Origin: CAZXPY01 sp964643435 | GTDB lineage: Bacteria; Patescibacteriota; Microgenomatia; Woykebacterales; RBG-16-39-9b | Reading direction: 5' to 3' | DNA: 64,000 nucleotides | Assembly: GCA_964643435.1 (NCBI GenBank) | Contig: CAZXPY010000003.1 | Location: 1 to 64,000, forward strand | In this document: piece after piece, positions 18,001-24,806 of the stretch | How positions within the stretch are numbered: the first letter of the stretch is position 1 | Layout: each line of letters starts with the position of its first letter | Made by a program: the position numbers and the translations under genes | Notes under the pieces: generated by a model | What the model was told of the DNA's origin: nothing | The model's database searches: none | The model's input: the letters and a program-made list of their open reading frames with translations, nothing else

Positions 18001-18236
18001 TCCTCCCAGTGAGGAACCCAGGAACGTAGGCCCTCGCCGGCTAAAAGATTGGCGATATAATTACCGGCATCAGTTCTTTTCTCGGCAAGAACTTTAACAC
18101 CACTATCAAGGGTTCTAGTTCGGGCGCTGATACTAGTGTAGATGAGATCAGTGGCCCGAATAGTTTGTTGGTGGAGCATCTCCCGAATTTCTTGTTCGGT
18201 TGGTAGCCACCTACCCCATTCGTCAAAGCCTCCCAA
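15036..18236 (-). CDS. Giant orphan soluble protein (1066 aa) inside the type IV secretion-like locus
   Basis: A 1066-residue protein I cannot assign. It starts at a TTG preceded by AAGGAGG (7-nt gap). It has no signal peptide or transmembrane helix, is unusually rich in tryptophan and arginine (e.g. RWLWTHWLCREL, HEWIYREPRTLWF), and appears largely alpha-helical. A low-complexity Ser/Gly/Met stretch (about residues 945-960, GPSGSAPIMSGGTEGMS) separates a charged C-terminal helix region. Third codon positions are clearly more GC-rich than in neighbouring genes. Driven by its own promoter with two palindromes in the leader and ending just before the small two-TM gene. It could be a cytoplasmic scaffold, a relaxase replacement, or a secreted substrate; nothing seen decides between them. 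Confidence 0.7.
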   Translation of the reverse strand: MGGFDEWGRWLPTEQEIREMLHQQTIRATDLIYTSISARTRTLDSGVKVLAEKRTDAGNYIANLLAGEGLRSWVPHWEELFKTDVTEYLEEGQRLDKDVKYYERKSPKGSFKEVTKPSTVRTLMRRLGIGKRILVRLWDLEPDRVEERRQRPRGWYLQIPTRFWDFKVASLKTRKRRNLQLIRRGLLKVNSERNLVDNPWTRTPKKLPLADPSDRYNKGLSLEGILRVAHRESAKEFHLAEHCVRWSWITAWEYNRTKEMMTSLRNAAQADPTIAVEDPTGEGVVPLGELVQGPVSLNDSEELGEIGSWKLQLYVFRTLEASFWEKMSTEFGREEIEGEGKKLLEDPDFAIKFWGDVELFYSDFTETEKHEYFKGFAKILAKGKGIADRATANYEAVNLCRWIGGHLETSYPDTPENRSSYCNTAYLGKEFPAANSRNWRRYAGRFSVSETPSGRKLKVNRYFLIQDGNILIYNRAPKLTEGHVDFDKTEIYTLNAEELLDWMRTIEHFHARYSFRRIHNERLIEARDIEGFGQRSGGGRNARRWLWTHWLCRELKIAGQLTGPFRNWDWVERIPTEDTLADAMMRAGYFALSRDHRAAELAIDWMRHRSVTPDDLRKEILPESRQVEEENLLRGGDEREVLYFDRLHYQWLDPLDELTLGEGMFSEWATHRLNEKIEAWFGSVETFISKVDNEFHRIHRRYPNQFPDPTNLIQSLKDYFDGRWVTKDNFMFGRDRPWILWCAHVLFHLKNQPFYGDFELAFREYRGPSYDDVTKEFDKWISISKEYLDANLSPTIAKLVWLTHEWIYREPRTLWFVRADAITIRSANEAIYRRAFDHDYVLKEMVHQKAFFARLPREERRLRIARWLQRADRIAEEVLDEADWYGSLDFDEVYKLYIQQKAFWTLPPEQRRVKAAMIKTQAAFAVLRRMQLAAFAMSGPSGSAPIMSGGTEGMSLGPEEERSLAWDYSGRAYASEEKDAMGRVGRRAQMADVPLEETIKALGDEIKQSKLQPRRLRSKDRARLAIGPEDDRERLLEEFDDQEEKEFRAIMGRLRLHLQKLQNRLP

Positions 18237-18257
18237 TTAGATTCCTCCTTCTTTTCT

Positions 18258-18323
18258 AGAGTCAGTTCTGACTCTTTCAGGCGGAGAATTTAGCGCCGCC
18301 TTCTTGTAGAGTCAGCTGACTCT
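18258..18323 (-). repeat. Two GAGTCAG palindromes in the leader of the 1066-residue gene
   Basis: AGAGTCAG-TT-CTGACTCT (18258-18275) and the uninterrupted 16-bp palindrome AGAGTCAGCTGACTCT (18308-18323), 32 bp apart, both lie between the promoter and the ribosome-binding site. They could be operators for a dimeric regulator or RNA hairpins in the about 160-nt leader. Upstream in the same leader is a further hairpin (AGCCC/GGGCT, about 18377-18392). Confidence 0.7.
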
Positions 18324-18400
18324 TTAAGAAGGACAGGCGAGTTTCTCCGTTTCGGACTATTTGGTTATTAAAGAGCAGCCCGCTAGGGGGCTCGGGCCGA

Positions 18401-18429
18401 ATTTTAGTACAAAATAATTTAAATGTCAA
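18401..18429 (-). promoter_or_regulatory. Promoter for the 1066-residue gene
   Basis: On the minus strand TTGACA (18429-18424), 17-bp spacer, TAAAAT (18406-18401). Predicted transcription start near 18394, giving a structured leader of about 158 nt. The rest of the gap up to 18535 holds the promoter of the divergent PrgI gene. Confidence 0.65.
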
Positions 18430-18574
18430 CCCATAGTTAGATTTAAAACAATTAGCAAATAGTCTCTATTAGATTCAATTTACCGGTTTGATATAAATTG
18501 TTCCAGTTGATTTTTAAGCTGCCTCTCACGCTATAATGGATAAACGAAAGATTAAGAGGGACGAATTACTGTCT

Positions 18575-19921
18575 ATGCAACAACATCCTGTTCCCCAAAA
18601 TATAATGGCGGTTGAATTCCGTTTGATCGGTAATTTAACAATCCGCCAATTTGCCTACGTTGGTGGGACCGGGCTTTTTGGTTGGCTGATTGTGTCCTCA
18701 CCACTACCAGTTTTTATCCGCTGGCCCCTCGCTCTTTTTATATTTCTTTTTGGCTTAGGTTTGGCTTTTCTTCCTTTTAACGAAATAACATTAGACCGTT
18801 GGGTAAGTGTTTTTTTCCGGGCAATTTTCGCACCCACCCAGCGTATTTGGAAAAAAACGCCTAAAACTTTGGAATTTTTAGAAATTGAGCTACCTAAAAG
18901 TAGCCGCGAGGCGCCCCAACTTGTCTCGGAAAATCGTAAAGTATTAGACGAATATTTAAAAACATTTAAAAAACCCAAAGACCTTAATGAACTAGATCTA
19001 GCCGAAATCAATTATTTAAGAACCCTAAATTTCGAATTAGAGGCGCCTAATGTCCCAGCAACCCAACATATCCCCTCTTTTTTTCCCGAAAGAAGAGCGG
19101 TCGCGATTCCAAAAAATACTTTGCTGGCTAGTCCGGTTCCCTTCGAACCAATCGCCGCTGTCCATTCCCCCAACGTCAGTTTGTACGTAAAACCAATCGT
19201 CAGTCAGTCTAGAGGTATCCGCAATATTCCTTTAGAGGAACCAAAAATTCAAGCTCCAACCCCGCCACCATTGCCAACCCAGTCTCGGAAAATCTTCTCC
19301 CAAGAAGATCTAATAAGAATTGCTAATGAGTACCGCAATCAACTTAAAGTCTTAAGAGACGAACGTGAGTATTTACTAGCCCAAGTTCAAAACTTCCAAA
19401 ATCAAACGAAAGAGCTGCAAACAAAATCTACTTATACAAAAATTCGACCGGAAGTGGCGGTGGAAATAAACAAATTAAAAAATACTTTAGCGGCTACCCA
19501 AAAAGAAAAACAAGAGCTATTGGAACGGGCGGAAAAATTAACGAGCGTTATTGAGGATTTAAGAAAGGCTTCGGAAACAGGGGTGGCAACCGTTCCTCGC
19601 GCCAAAATAATCGCGCCCCAGCGAGCAATTGGAAAAATGGCGCCGCCCCTAACCGCCACTGCTAACGTGATCAACGGAATTATCAAGGACGCCAAAGGTT
19701 TTTTGTTAACCGATGTAATTATTGTGGTTAAAGATAAGGGCGGCGAACCAGTTAGGGCTTTAAAAACCAACAAAATCGGGCAGTTTGCGATTAGTACTCC
19801 TTTACCTAACGGCGTTTATGTTCTTGAACTGGAAAAAGAAGGCTACAGCTTCGACATAATTGAAATAAAACTTGAAGGCAGAGTTCTTTTACCGATTGAA
19901 GTGAGGGCAAAGCGACCATGA
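18575..19921 (+). CDS. PrgI family protein (VirB3-like) with coiled coil and C-terminal Ig-like domain
   Basis: About 448 residues from the ATG at 18575 (MQQHPVPQNIM), which fits the usual PrgI N-terminus. A longer start at 18536 adds 13 residues, but that ATG overlaps a TATAAT box. The N-terminal domain has two close transmembrane helices (about residues 26-67, including WPLALFIFLFGLGLAFLPF), as in PrgI/VirB3. A proline-rich linker, a coiled coil (about 245-345) and a C-terminal carboxypeptidase-regulatory/CnaB-like beta domain (about 365-448, GIIKDAKGFLLTDVIIVV) follow. PrgI/VirB3 works with VirB4 at the inner membrane. TGA overlaps the next ATG (ATGA). Confidence 0.82.
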   Translation: MQQHPVPQNIMAVEFRLIGNLTIRQFAYVGGTGLFGWLIVSSPLPVFIRWPLALFIFLFGLGLAFLPFNEITLDRWVSVFFRAIFAPTQRIWKKTPKTLEFLEIELPKSSREAPQLVSENRKVLDEYLKTFKKPKDLNELDLAEINYLRTLNFELEAPNVPATQHIPSFFPERRAVAIPKNTLLASPVPFEPIAAVHSPNVSLYVKPIVSQSRGIRNIPLEEPKIQAPTPPPLPTQSRKIFSQEDLIRIANEYRNQLKVLRDEREYLLAQVQNFQNQTKELQTKSTYTKIRPEVAVEINKLKNTLAATQKEKQELLERAEKLTSVIEDLRKASETGVATVPRAKIIAPQRAIGKMAPPLTATANVINGIIKDAKGFLLTDVIIVVKDKGGEPVRALKTNKIGQFAISTPLPNGVYVLELEKEGYSFDIIEIKLEGRVLLPIEVRAKRP

Positions 19922-20625
19922 ACCCTAAAAGATTAGCCAGTACCCAAGATCATCTAGAAATCGAAGATATAAGAGATTCGATCGTGATTCTTAAAAACGG
20001 TAACGCGGTTAGTGTTCTTCAAACCACGGCGGTGAATTTTGATCTTCTCTCTGAAGGTGAGCAAGACGCAATGATTTTTACGTATGCGGCGTTATTGAAT
20101 TCATTAACATTTCCAATTCAAGTTATTGTTCGTTCAAAAATAACCGACATTTCCTCTTACCTAGCTCGTTTAGAAACCCAAAAGAACAAACAAAAAAACC
20201 CTAATTTGGTAGCTACTATCAGCCGTTACCAAAACTTTGTCCGTGATCTAGTTGCTAAAAACCAGGTTTTGGACAAGCGTTTTTACGTAATTATTCCTTA
20301 TTTGGAAACTAGGTTTACCAAAACTGGAATTAAGGCTGCTCCCAAGGGAAAAGTGAATAAATGGGATATCTTAGAACAAGCGAAAGTCCAACTTGCTCCT
20401 AAAAAGGAAACTATTATTAAATTGCTCGCTAGAATCGGTGTCAAAGTAAAGGAACTAAACACCCAGGAACTAGTTGAGCTTTTTTATGATATTTACAATT
20501 CAGAAGTCGCTAGAGAGCAAAAAATTGCCTTAAAGGCTAGTGATTATACTAAACCATTAGTGGAACCTCACCTTTTAGGTTTAACAAGGGCGGAGGTTAC
20601 GGAAAAGGAGGAGACTGGTGTTTAA
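19918..20625 (+). CDS. TraC/VirB4 N-terminal-domain protein (separate from the ATPase)
   Basis: A 235-residue soluble protein overlapping the PrgI gene by 4 nt and the VirB4 gene by 8 nt. The sequence DSIVILKNGNAVSVLQTTAVNF and a block around YAALLNSLTFPIQVIVRSK match the kind of N-terminal domain found in TraC/VirB4 ATPases, which contacts membrane components. It lacks any Walker motif. In this locus the VirB4 function therefore appears split over two coupled genes, although the following ATPase also keeps its own N-terminal region. Confidence 0.72.
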   Translation: MNPKRLASTQDHLEIEDIRDSIVILKNGNAVSVLQTTAVNFDLLSEGEQDAMIFTYAALLNSLTFPIQVIVRSKITDISSYLARLETQKNKQKNPNLVATISRYQNFVRDLVAKNQVLDKRFYVIIPYLETRFTKTGIKAAPKGKVNKWDILEQAKVQLAPKKETIIKLLARIGVKVKELNTQELVELFYDIYNSEVAREQKIALKASDYTKPLVEPHLLGLTRAEVTEKEETGV

Positions 20626-22438
20626 TTTTTTTAGGAAAAAGAAACAAGAAGCCAATAAAACAACTGGGGCGTCTACCATTGCATCTGGTATGGTTGATGT
20701 CCGGGATATAATCGCCCCGCCAGCGATTGAGGTAGATTTCGATTACATCAAAATTGGTAATATGTACTACCGCACTCTTTATGTTAGTGGCTATCCGCGT
20801 TTTGTTGGTGCTAATTGGCTCGCCCCTTTAATTAACTTCAATCACAGCTTAGATATTAGTTTTTATTATTATCCGGTCGAAGCCAAAGGGGTTACTGACG
20901 ATTTAAAAAGAAAGATCGCGGAAATGGAAGCCACAATGCAAACTGATTTAGAATCCGGTAAGGTTCCAAACCCAGTCGTAAAAATTGCTCTTGAAGATGC
21001 TAAGGATTTACAAGAACAACTAGTCAAGGGGACGGAGCGTTTCTTTCAATTTTCCTTTTACGTAACCATATCAGCTTTAGGTTTAGAAGAATTAACTTCA
21101 ATAACCAAGCAAGTCGAGGCCACTCTCGGTTCGCTTTTGGCAATTAGTAAACACGCTACTCTTCAACAAGAACAAGCCTTCCAAACTACCTTACCCTTAT
21201 TTACTGATAAATTATTAGTTACCCGTAATATGGATACCACCAGTTTAGCGACCACCTTTCCTTTTACCTCTAGCGAACTTACCGCTAACGAAGGAGTGCT
21301 ATACGGAATTAACGAACATAATGGTTCTTTAGTTATTTTTGATCGCTTTACTCTGGAAAACGCTAATAGCGTGGTTTTTGCAAAAAGCGGTGCTGGTAAA
21401 AGTTATCTTGTCAAGCTAGAAGCAATTCGCAGTTTAATGTTTGACACGGAAATTATTGTTATTGACCCGGAAGAGGAGTACAAAGTTCTAACTAGTGCAA
21501 TTGGCGGTGAGTACATTAACTTTTCTTACGAAGCCGGAACGAGAATAAATCCTTTTGATCTTTCGGGAGTGTATCAGGAAGGAGAAAATGAACTTGGGTT
21601 AAAGATTCTTTCCCTTCATTCTCTGTTCAGAATAATTCTCGGTAATTTAACTAACACCGAAGATGCGATTTTGGACCGCGCCTTAATTGCTACCTATAAA
21701 CTAAAGGGAATAACCCCCGACCCAACTACCCAAAAAAACCCGCCGCCCTTAATGAGTGATTTGTACAATGTCTTGTTAAATTTTGCTGAAAACGAAGCTA
21801 AGGGTATGGCCGAAAGATTAGAGCGCTTTATTAAGGGCAGTCTCGCGGGAATTTTTGATCAACCCTCGACTGTCGATATTAAAAATACCTTTACTGTTTT
21901 TGGAATACGCGATCTTGAAGACGAGTTAAGACCAATTGCCATGTTTATCATCTTAGATTATATTTGGTCGAAAATTAAGCGCGATAAACGCAAGCGCCTC
22001 TTAATAGTTGACGAGGCTTGGTATCTAATGAAAAACCCGGACAGCGCTTCTTTTATCTACGCTATTGCCAAAAGAGCCAGAAAATATTATTTAGGACTAA
22101 CAACGATAACCCAAGACGTTGAGGATTTCTTAGCCACGGATTACGGTAAGGCAGTAGTGACTAACTCTTCAATTCAAATATTGCTAAAACAATCGCCAGC
22201 CGCTATTGATAAAATTGCCCAAGTTTTCTACCTAAGTGAAGGTGAAAAACACCTTCTTTTAAGTGCGGACGTTGGCGAGGGTTTGTTTTTTGCCGGTAAC
22301 AATCACGTTGCCCTAAGAATCCAAGCCGCCCCCCACGAGCATGGTTTAATTACCTCTAATCCAGCGGAAACCAACCAAGCTTCTAAAGCGGTTGGTGAGT
22401 CGACAACTACCTCGGTTTCCTTAGAGCCGAATAAGTAG
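20618..22438 (+). CDS. VirB4-family type IV secretion ATPase
   Basis: A 606-residue cytoplasmic ATPase. The GTG start at 20618 follows AAAAGGAGGAG. Walker A is KSGAGKSY (about residue 257) and Walker B is RLLIVDEAWYLM (about 461); DITTIT-like and QILLKQS segments typical of VirB4/TraC follow. It energises pilus assembly and substrate transfer by hydrolysing ATP. With PrgI and the N-terminal-domain gene it forms a tight three-gene operon. No coupling ATPase (VirD4) or relaxase is recognised in the window, so this may be a DNA-uptake, pilus or protein-export machine and not a conjugation system (inference). Confidence 0.92.
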   Translation: MFNFFRKKKQEANKTTGASTIASGMVDVRDIIAPPAIEVDFDYIKIGNMYYRTLYVSGYPRFVGANWLAPLINFNHSLDISFYYYPVEAKGVTDDLKRKIAEMEATMQTDLESGKVPNPVVKIALEDAKDLQEQLVKGTERFFQFSFYVTISALGLEELTSITKQVEATLGSLLAISKHATLQQEQAFQTTLPLFTDKLLVTRNMDTTSLATTFPFTSSELTANEGVLYGINEHNGSLVIFDRFTLENANSVVFAKSGAGKSYLVKLEAIRSLMFDTEIIVIDPEEEYKVLTSAIGGEYINFSYEAGTRINPFDLSGVYQEGENELGLKILSLHSLFRIILGNLTNTEDAILDRALIATYKLKGITPDPTTQKNPPPLMSDLYNVLLNFAENEAKGMAERLERFIKGSLAGIFDQPSTVDIKNTFTVFGIRDLEDELRPIAMFIILDYIWSKIKRDKRKRLLIVDEAWYLMKNPDSASFIYAIAKRARKYYLGLTTITQDVEDFLATDYGKAVVTNSSIQILLKQSPAAIDKIAQVFYLSEGEKHLLLSADVGEGLFFAGNNHVALRIQAAPHEHGLITSNPAETNQASKAVGESTTTSVSLEPNK

Positions 22439-22449
22439 TTGTTAAACCA

Positions 22450-23559
22450 TTAGGTTTTAAATTCTTCTATTTTTCCAGCGCTGATTTTTAAAATTAACGC
22501 TTTTTTTTGGACATTTTCCGAGAAGATGTCTAGTGAGTTTGTCGTTATAATCGTTTGATTTTTATCTAGGATCTTGATGAGATTTTCTTGATGAGCTTTA
22601 TCCAGCTCACTAAAGACGTCGTCTAGAAGAAAGGTTGGGTCATTGCCTCTTTCTTTAAAATATTCGATTTCCGCTAATTTTAGGCAAATAGCCGCAATTC
22701 TTGCTTCTCCTTGAGAACCAAACGAGCCTAGATCTTTTGATATTACCTTTTCCGCAAATATTGCTTCGGAGATAATTTTAAAATCATCCCGATGCGGACC
22801 AATTAGAGTTGTTTTGAATTTAATTTCACTGTTTCGGGCTTTATTTAGCTCAAGGGCAAACCTTTGTTTTATTTGTTTTTCTGATTTAGCTACCTTCGTT
22901 TTTATCTTTGTCTCATACTCTAAACGTAGCGTGCCCAAATTAGATAATTCCGCGCTGGTTTTTTTAAAAATTTCGTTTATGTCTTTTAAAAAAGTAGCTC
23001 GTTTTAGCCAAAGACGAGTGCCGTAGTTTATTAATTCTTGGCTCCAAATATCTAAATCCCCTCCTTTGCCTTCATTTAAGAAAAGGAGAACTTTGTTTCT
23101 CTGTTTTAGAACTCGGTTGTATGAGGCTAGATTATATAAATACTCCTGATCGGTTAAAGCGAGAACTGTATCTAAAAATTTTCGCCGGTTAACCGGTGGA
23201 CCGAAGACAAGTTCTAAATCGCGAGGGGAAAACATAATTGCTTTAAACTTACCTAAAACCTCTAGACCTCTTTTCACTTTAGTATTAAGACGTATTTCCT
23301 TACCCCAAGGAAAAACCGAAATTTCTAATTGCTCTTGTTCGAAAAAAACAGTTACCACCGCTACGTCTTCGCCAAAACGAATAAGTTCTTTATCAAAGGT
23401 GGCTCTAGCGGCTTTTAAAATGCAGGCTAGGTAGATACCTTCAATTAAATTGGTTTTACCCTGTCCATTGTCTCCAAAAACAACCGTAGTTGTTGGTGAG
23501 GGTGAAATATCGGCTTTAGCAATATTGCGATAATTTATTAAAATTACCTTTTTAAGCAT
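22450..23559 (-). CDS. recF: DNA replication and repair protein RecF
   Basis: A 369-residue SMC-like ATPase of the normal RecF length. Walker A GDNGQGKTN (about residues 30-38), the ABC signature region FGSQGEARIAAI and Walker B TFLLDDVFSELD are all present. RecF loads RecA at gaps with RecO/RecR. The ATG at 23559 shares one base with the TAA of the extended dnaN frame (TAATG), a junction that only makes sense if dnaN reads through to that TAA. Converges on the VirB4 gene with 11 bp between stops. Confidence 0.95.
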   Translation of the reverse strand: MLKKVILINYRNIAKADISPSPTTTVVFGDNGQGKTNLIEGIYLACILKAARATFDKELIRFGEDVAVVTVFFEQEQLEISVFPWGKEIRLNTKVKRGLEVLGKFKAIMFSPRDLELVFGPPVNRRKFLDTVLALTDQEYLYNLASYNRVLKQRNKVLLFLNEGKGGDLDIWSQELINYGTRLWLKRATFLKDINEIFKKTSAELSNLGTLRLEYETKIKTKVAKSEKQIKQRFALELNKARNSEIKFKTTLIGPHRDDFKIISEAIFAEKVISKDLGSFGSQGEARIAAICLKLAEIEYFKERGNDPTFLLDDVFSELDKAHQENLIKILDKNQTIITTNSLDIFSENVQKKALILKISAGKIEEFKT

Positions 23560-24671
23560 TAGCCTTGGACTCTAACTGGCATTACGATATAAATAAAGTC
23601 TGGTTCTGTTTTCGGTTGGATCATAATTGGACTAGTGGGGTTTCAGGCACTAAAAGTAATTTCCGAACCACATTGAGCTAAACCCTCTAAAAGGAACCGG
23701 GAATTAAAAGCAATTGAAAGCGGCTCTTTTCCTTCAATCTTGGAGGAGAGTTTACTACTGCCTGACCCAAGCTGAGCGGTTTGGGCGTTGATTTCTATGG
23801 TTTTGGCGGCCGGGTCAAGTTTTAATTTGACAACACTACCAATATCTTTAGCAAAAATTGCGGCGATTCTTAGGGACCTTAATAGTTCTTCTACCGGTAA
23901 CTGGGCTTTAATGGCGCTTTCTTTAGGAATAATTCTTTCATATTCTGGGTAAGAACCATCGATTAAGCGGCAGGAGACTACAACATTGGTACTTTTAAAA
24001 ATAGTTTGGTTTTTTGACTCATCAAGAAAGAGGGAAATATCTCCTTCTTCGTTTTCCGCAATCCGCGCCACTTCTAATAATGTTCTGGCTGGTAAGATGA
24101 ACTCTTGGGTGGTTGCTTTGCTTTTAAACTTGAATGTGTTTTTTGACAATCGGTAGCCGTCAGTAGCTACTAGAATTAGCTTGTCTGGTTTTTGCGAGAA
24201 TAAAACGCCGTTTAAAACTGGCCTTCCTTCGTCTGCCGAAGCGGCAAAAACAACTTTATTTAGGTTCTGGGCGAATTCACTAGAATCTATGGTTAAAATT
24301 TCGCCGGTCTCTGGTTTAGGTATCTCCGGAAACTCGGAAGCGGAAATTGTTGCTAGGCTCGCGTGGAACTGTTCTGCCTCAACTTCCAAAGTTTCGTCTT
24401 TTAGAGTTACTTCGATTGGTAGCGGCGGTAGCGCGTTAATAAAATCGCTAAATATTTTCGCCGGGACGGTCGTATTTCCTACTTCCGATACTTTTGCAGG
24501 TATATAGGCGGTGATCGAGGTTTCCAGATTAGTACTACTTAAATACAAACCTTCTTTTCTAGCTTCGATTAAAATATTCGAAAGGACCGGCAAGGTAGGT
24601 TTTTGGGATACGGCTTTATTAACAAGCGACAATCCTTTGTTTAGATTTTCTTGAGATACGGTTACCACCAT
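23559..24671 (-). CDS. dnaN: DNA polymerase III beta clamp DnaN, interrupted by an in-frame TGA
   Basis: The frame from the ATG at 24671 gives 342 residues of an unmistakable beta clamp (start VVTVSQENLNKGLSLVNKAV; ATDGYRLS near the middle) and then meets TGA at 23645-23643. The same frame continues with 27 sense codons (NPTSPIMIQP..., YIVMPVRVQG) to TAA at 23561-23559. This continuation is the expected clamp C-terminus, including the MPVR strand that helps form the partner-binding pocket. The full product would be 370 residues, the usual length. A conventional caller would end the gene at 23643. Possible causes: a point mutation, an assembly or consensus error, or local recoding. The sliding clamp is essential, so a truncated product would be surprising. 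Confidence 0.9.
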
Positions 24672-24806
24672 AGTTTTTTATTAATAATATAAATAGTATT
24701 ATTAGGTTGTGTGGAAAAGTGTAAAACTGGCGAAAAACGGGCAAGAGTTTCGACAAAAATTCGTGTCAAGGAACCAAGGTTTAGTTGGGGATAAATAAAT
24801 AAAAAT
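24672..24806. other. oriC: Candidate replication origin (oriC) between dnaN and dnaA
   Basis: This 135-bp gap contains a DnaA-box match TGTGGAAAA (24710-24718; complement TTTTCCACA), a near-match TGGGGATAA (24786-24794; complement TTATCCCCA), and a weaker one beginning GTGTAAAA (24720). They flank an AT-only-like tract (24673-24702, TTAATAATATAAATAG) suited to unwinding. The gene neighbourhood (dnaA, dnaN, recF, rpmH) is that of many bacterial origins. The number of boxes is low, and the dnaA-rpmH gap is an alternative location. Confidence 0.45.
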
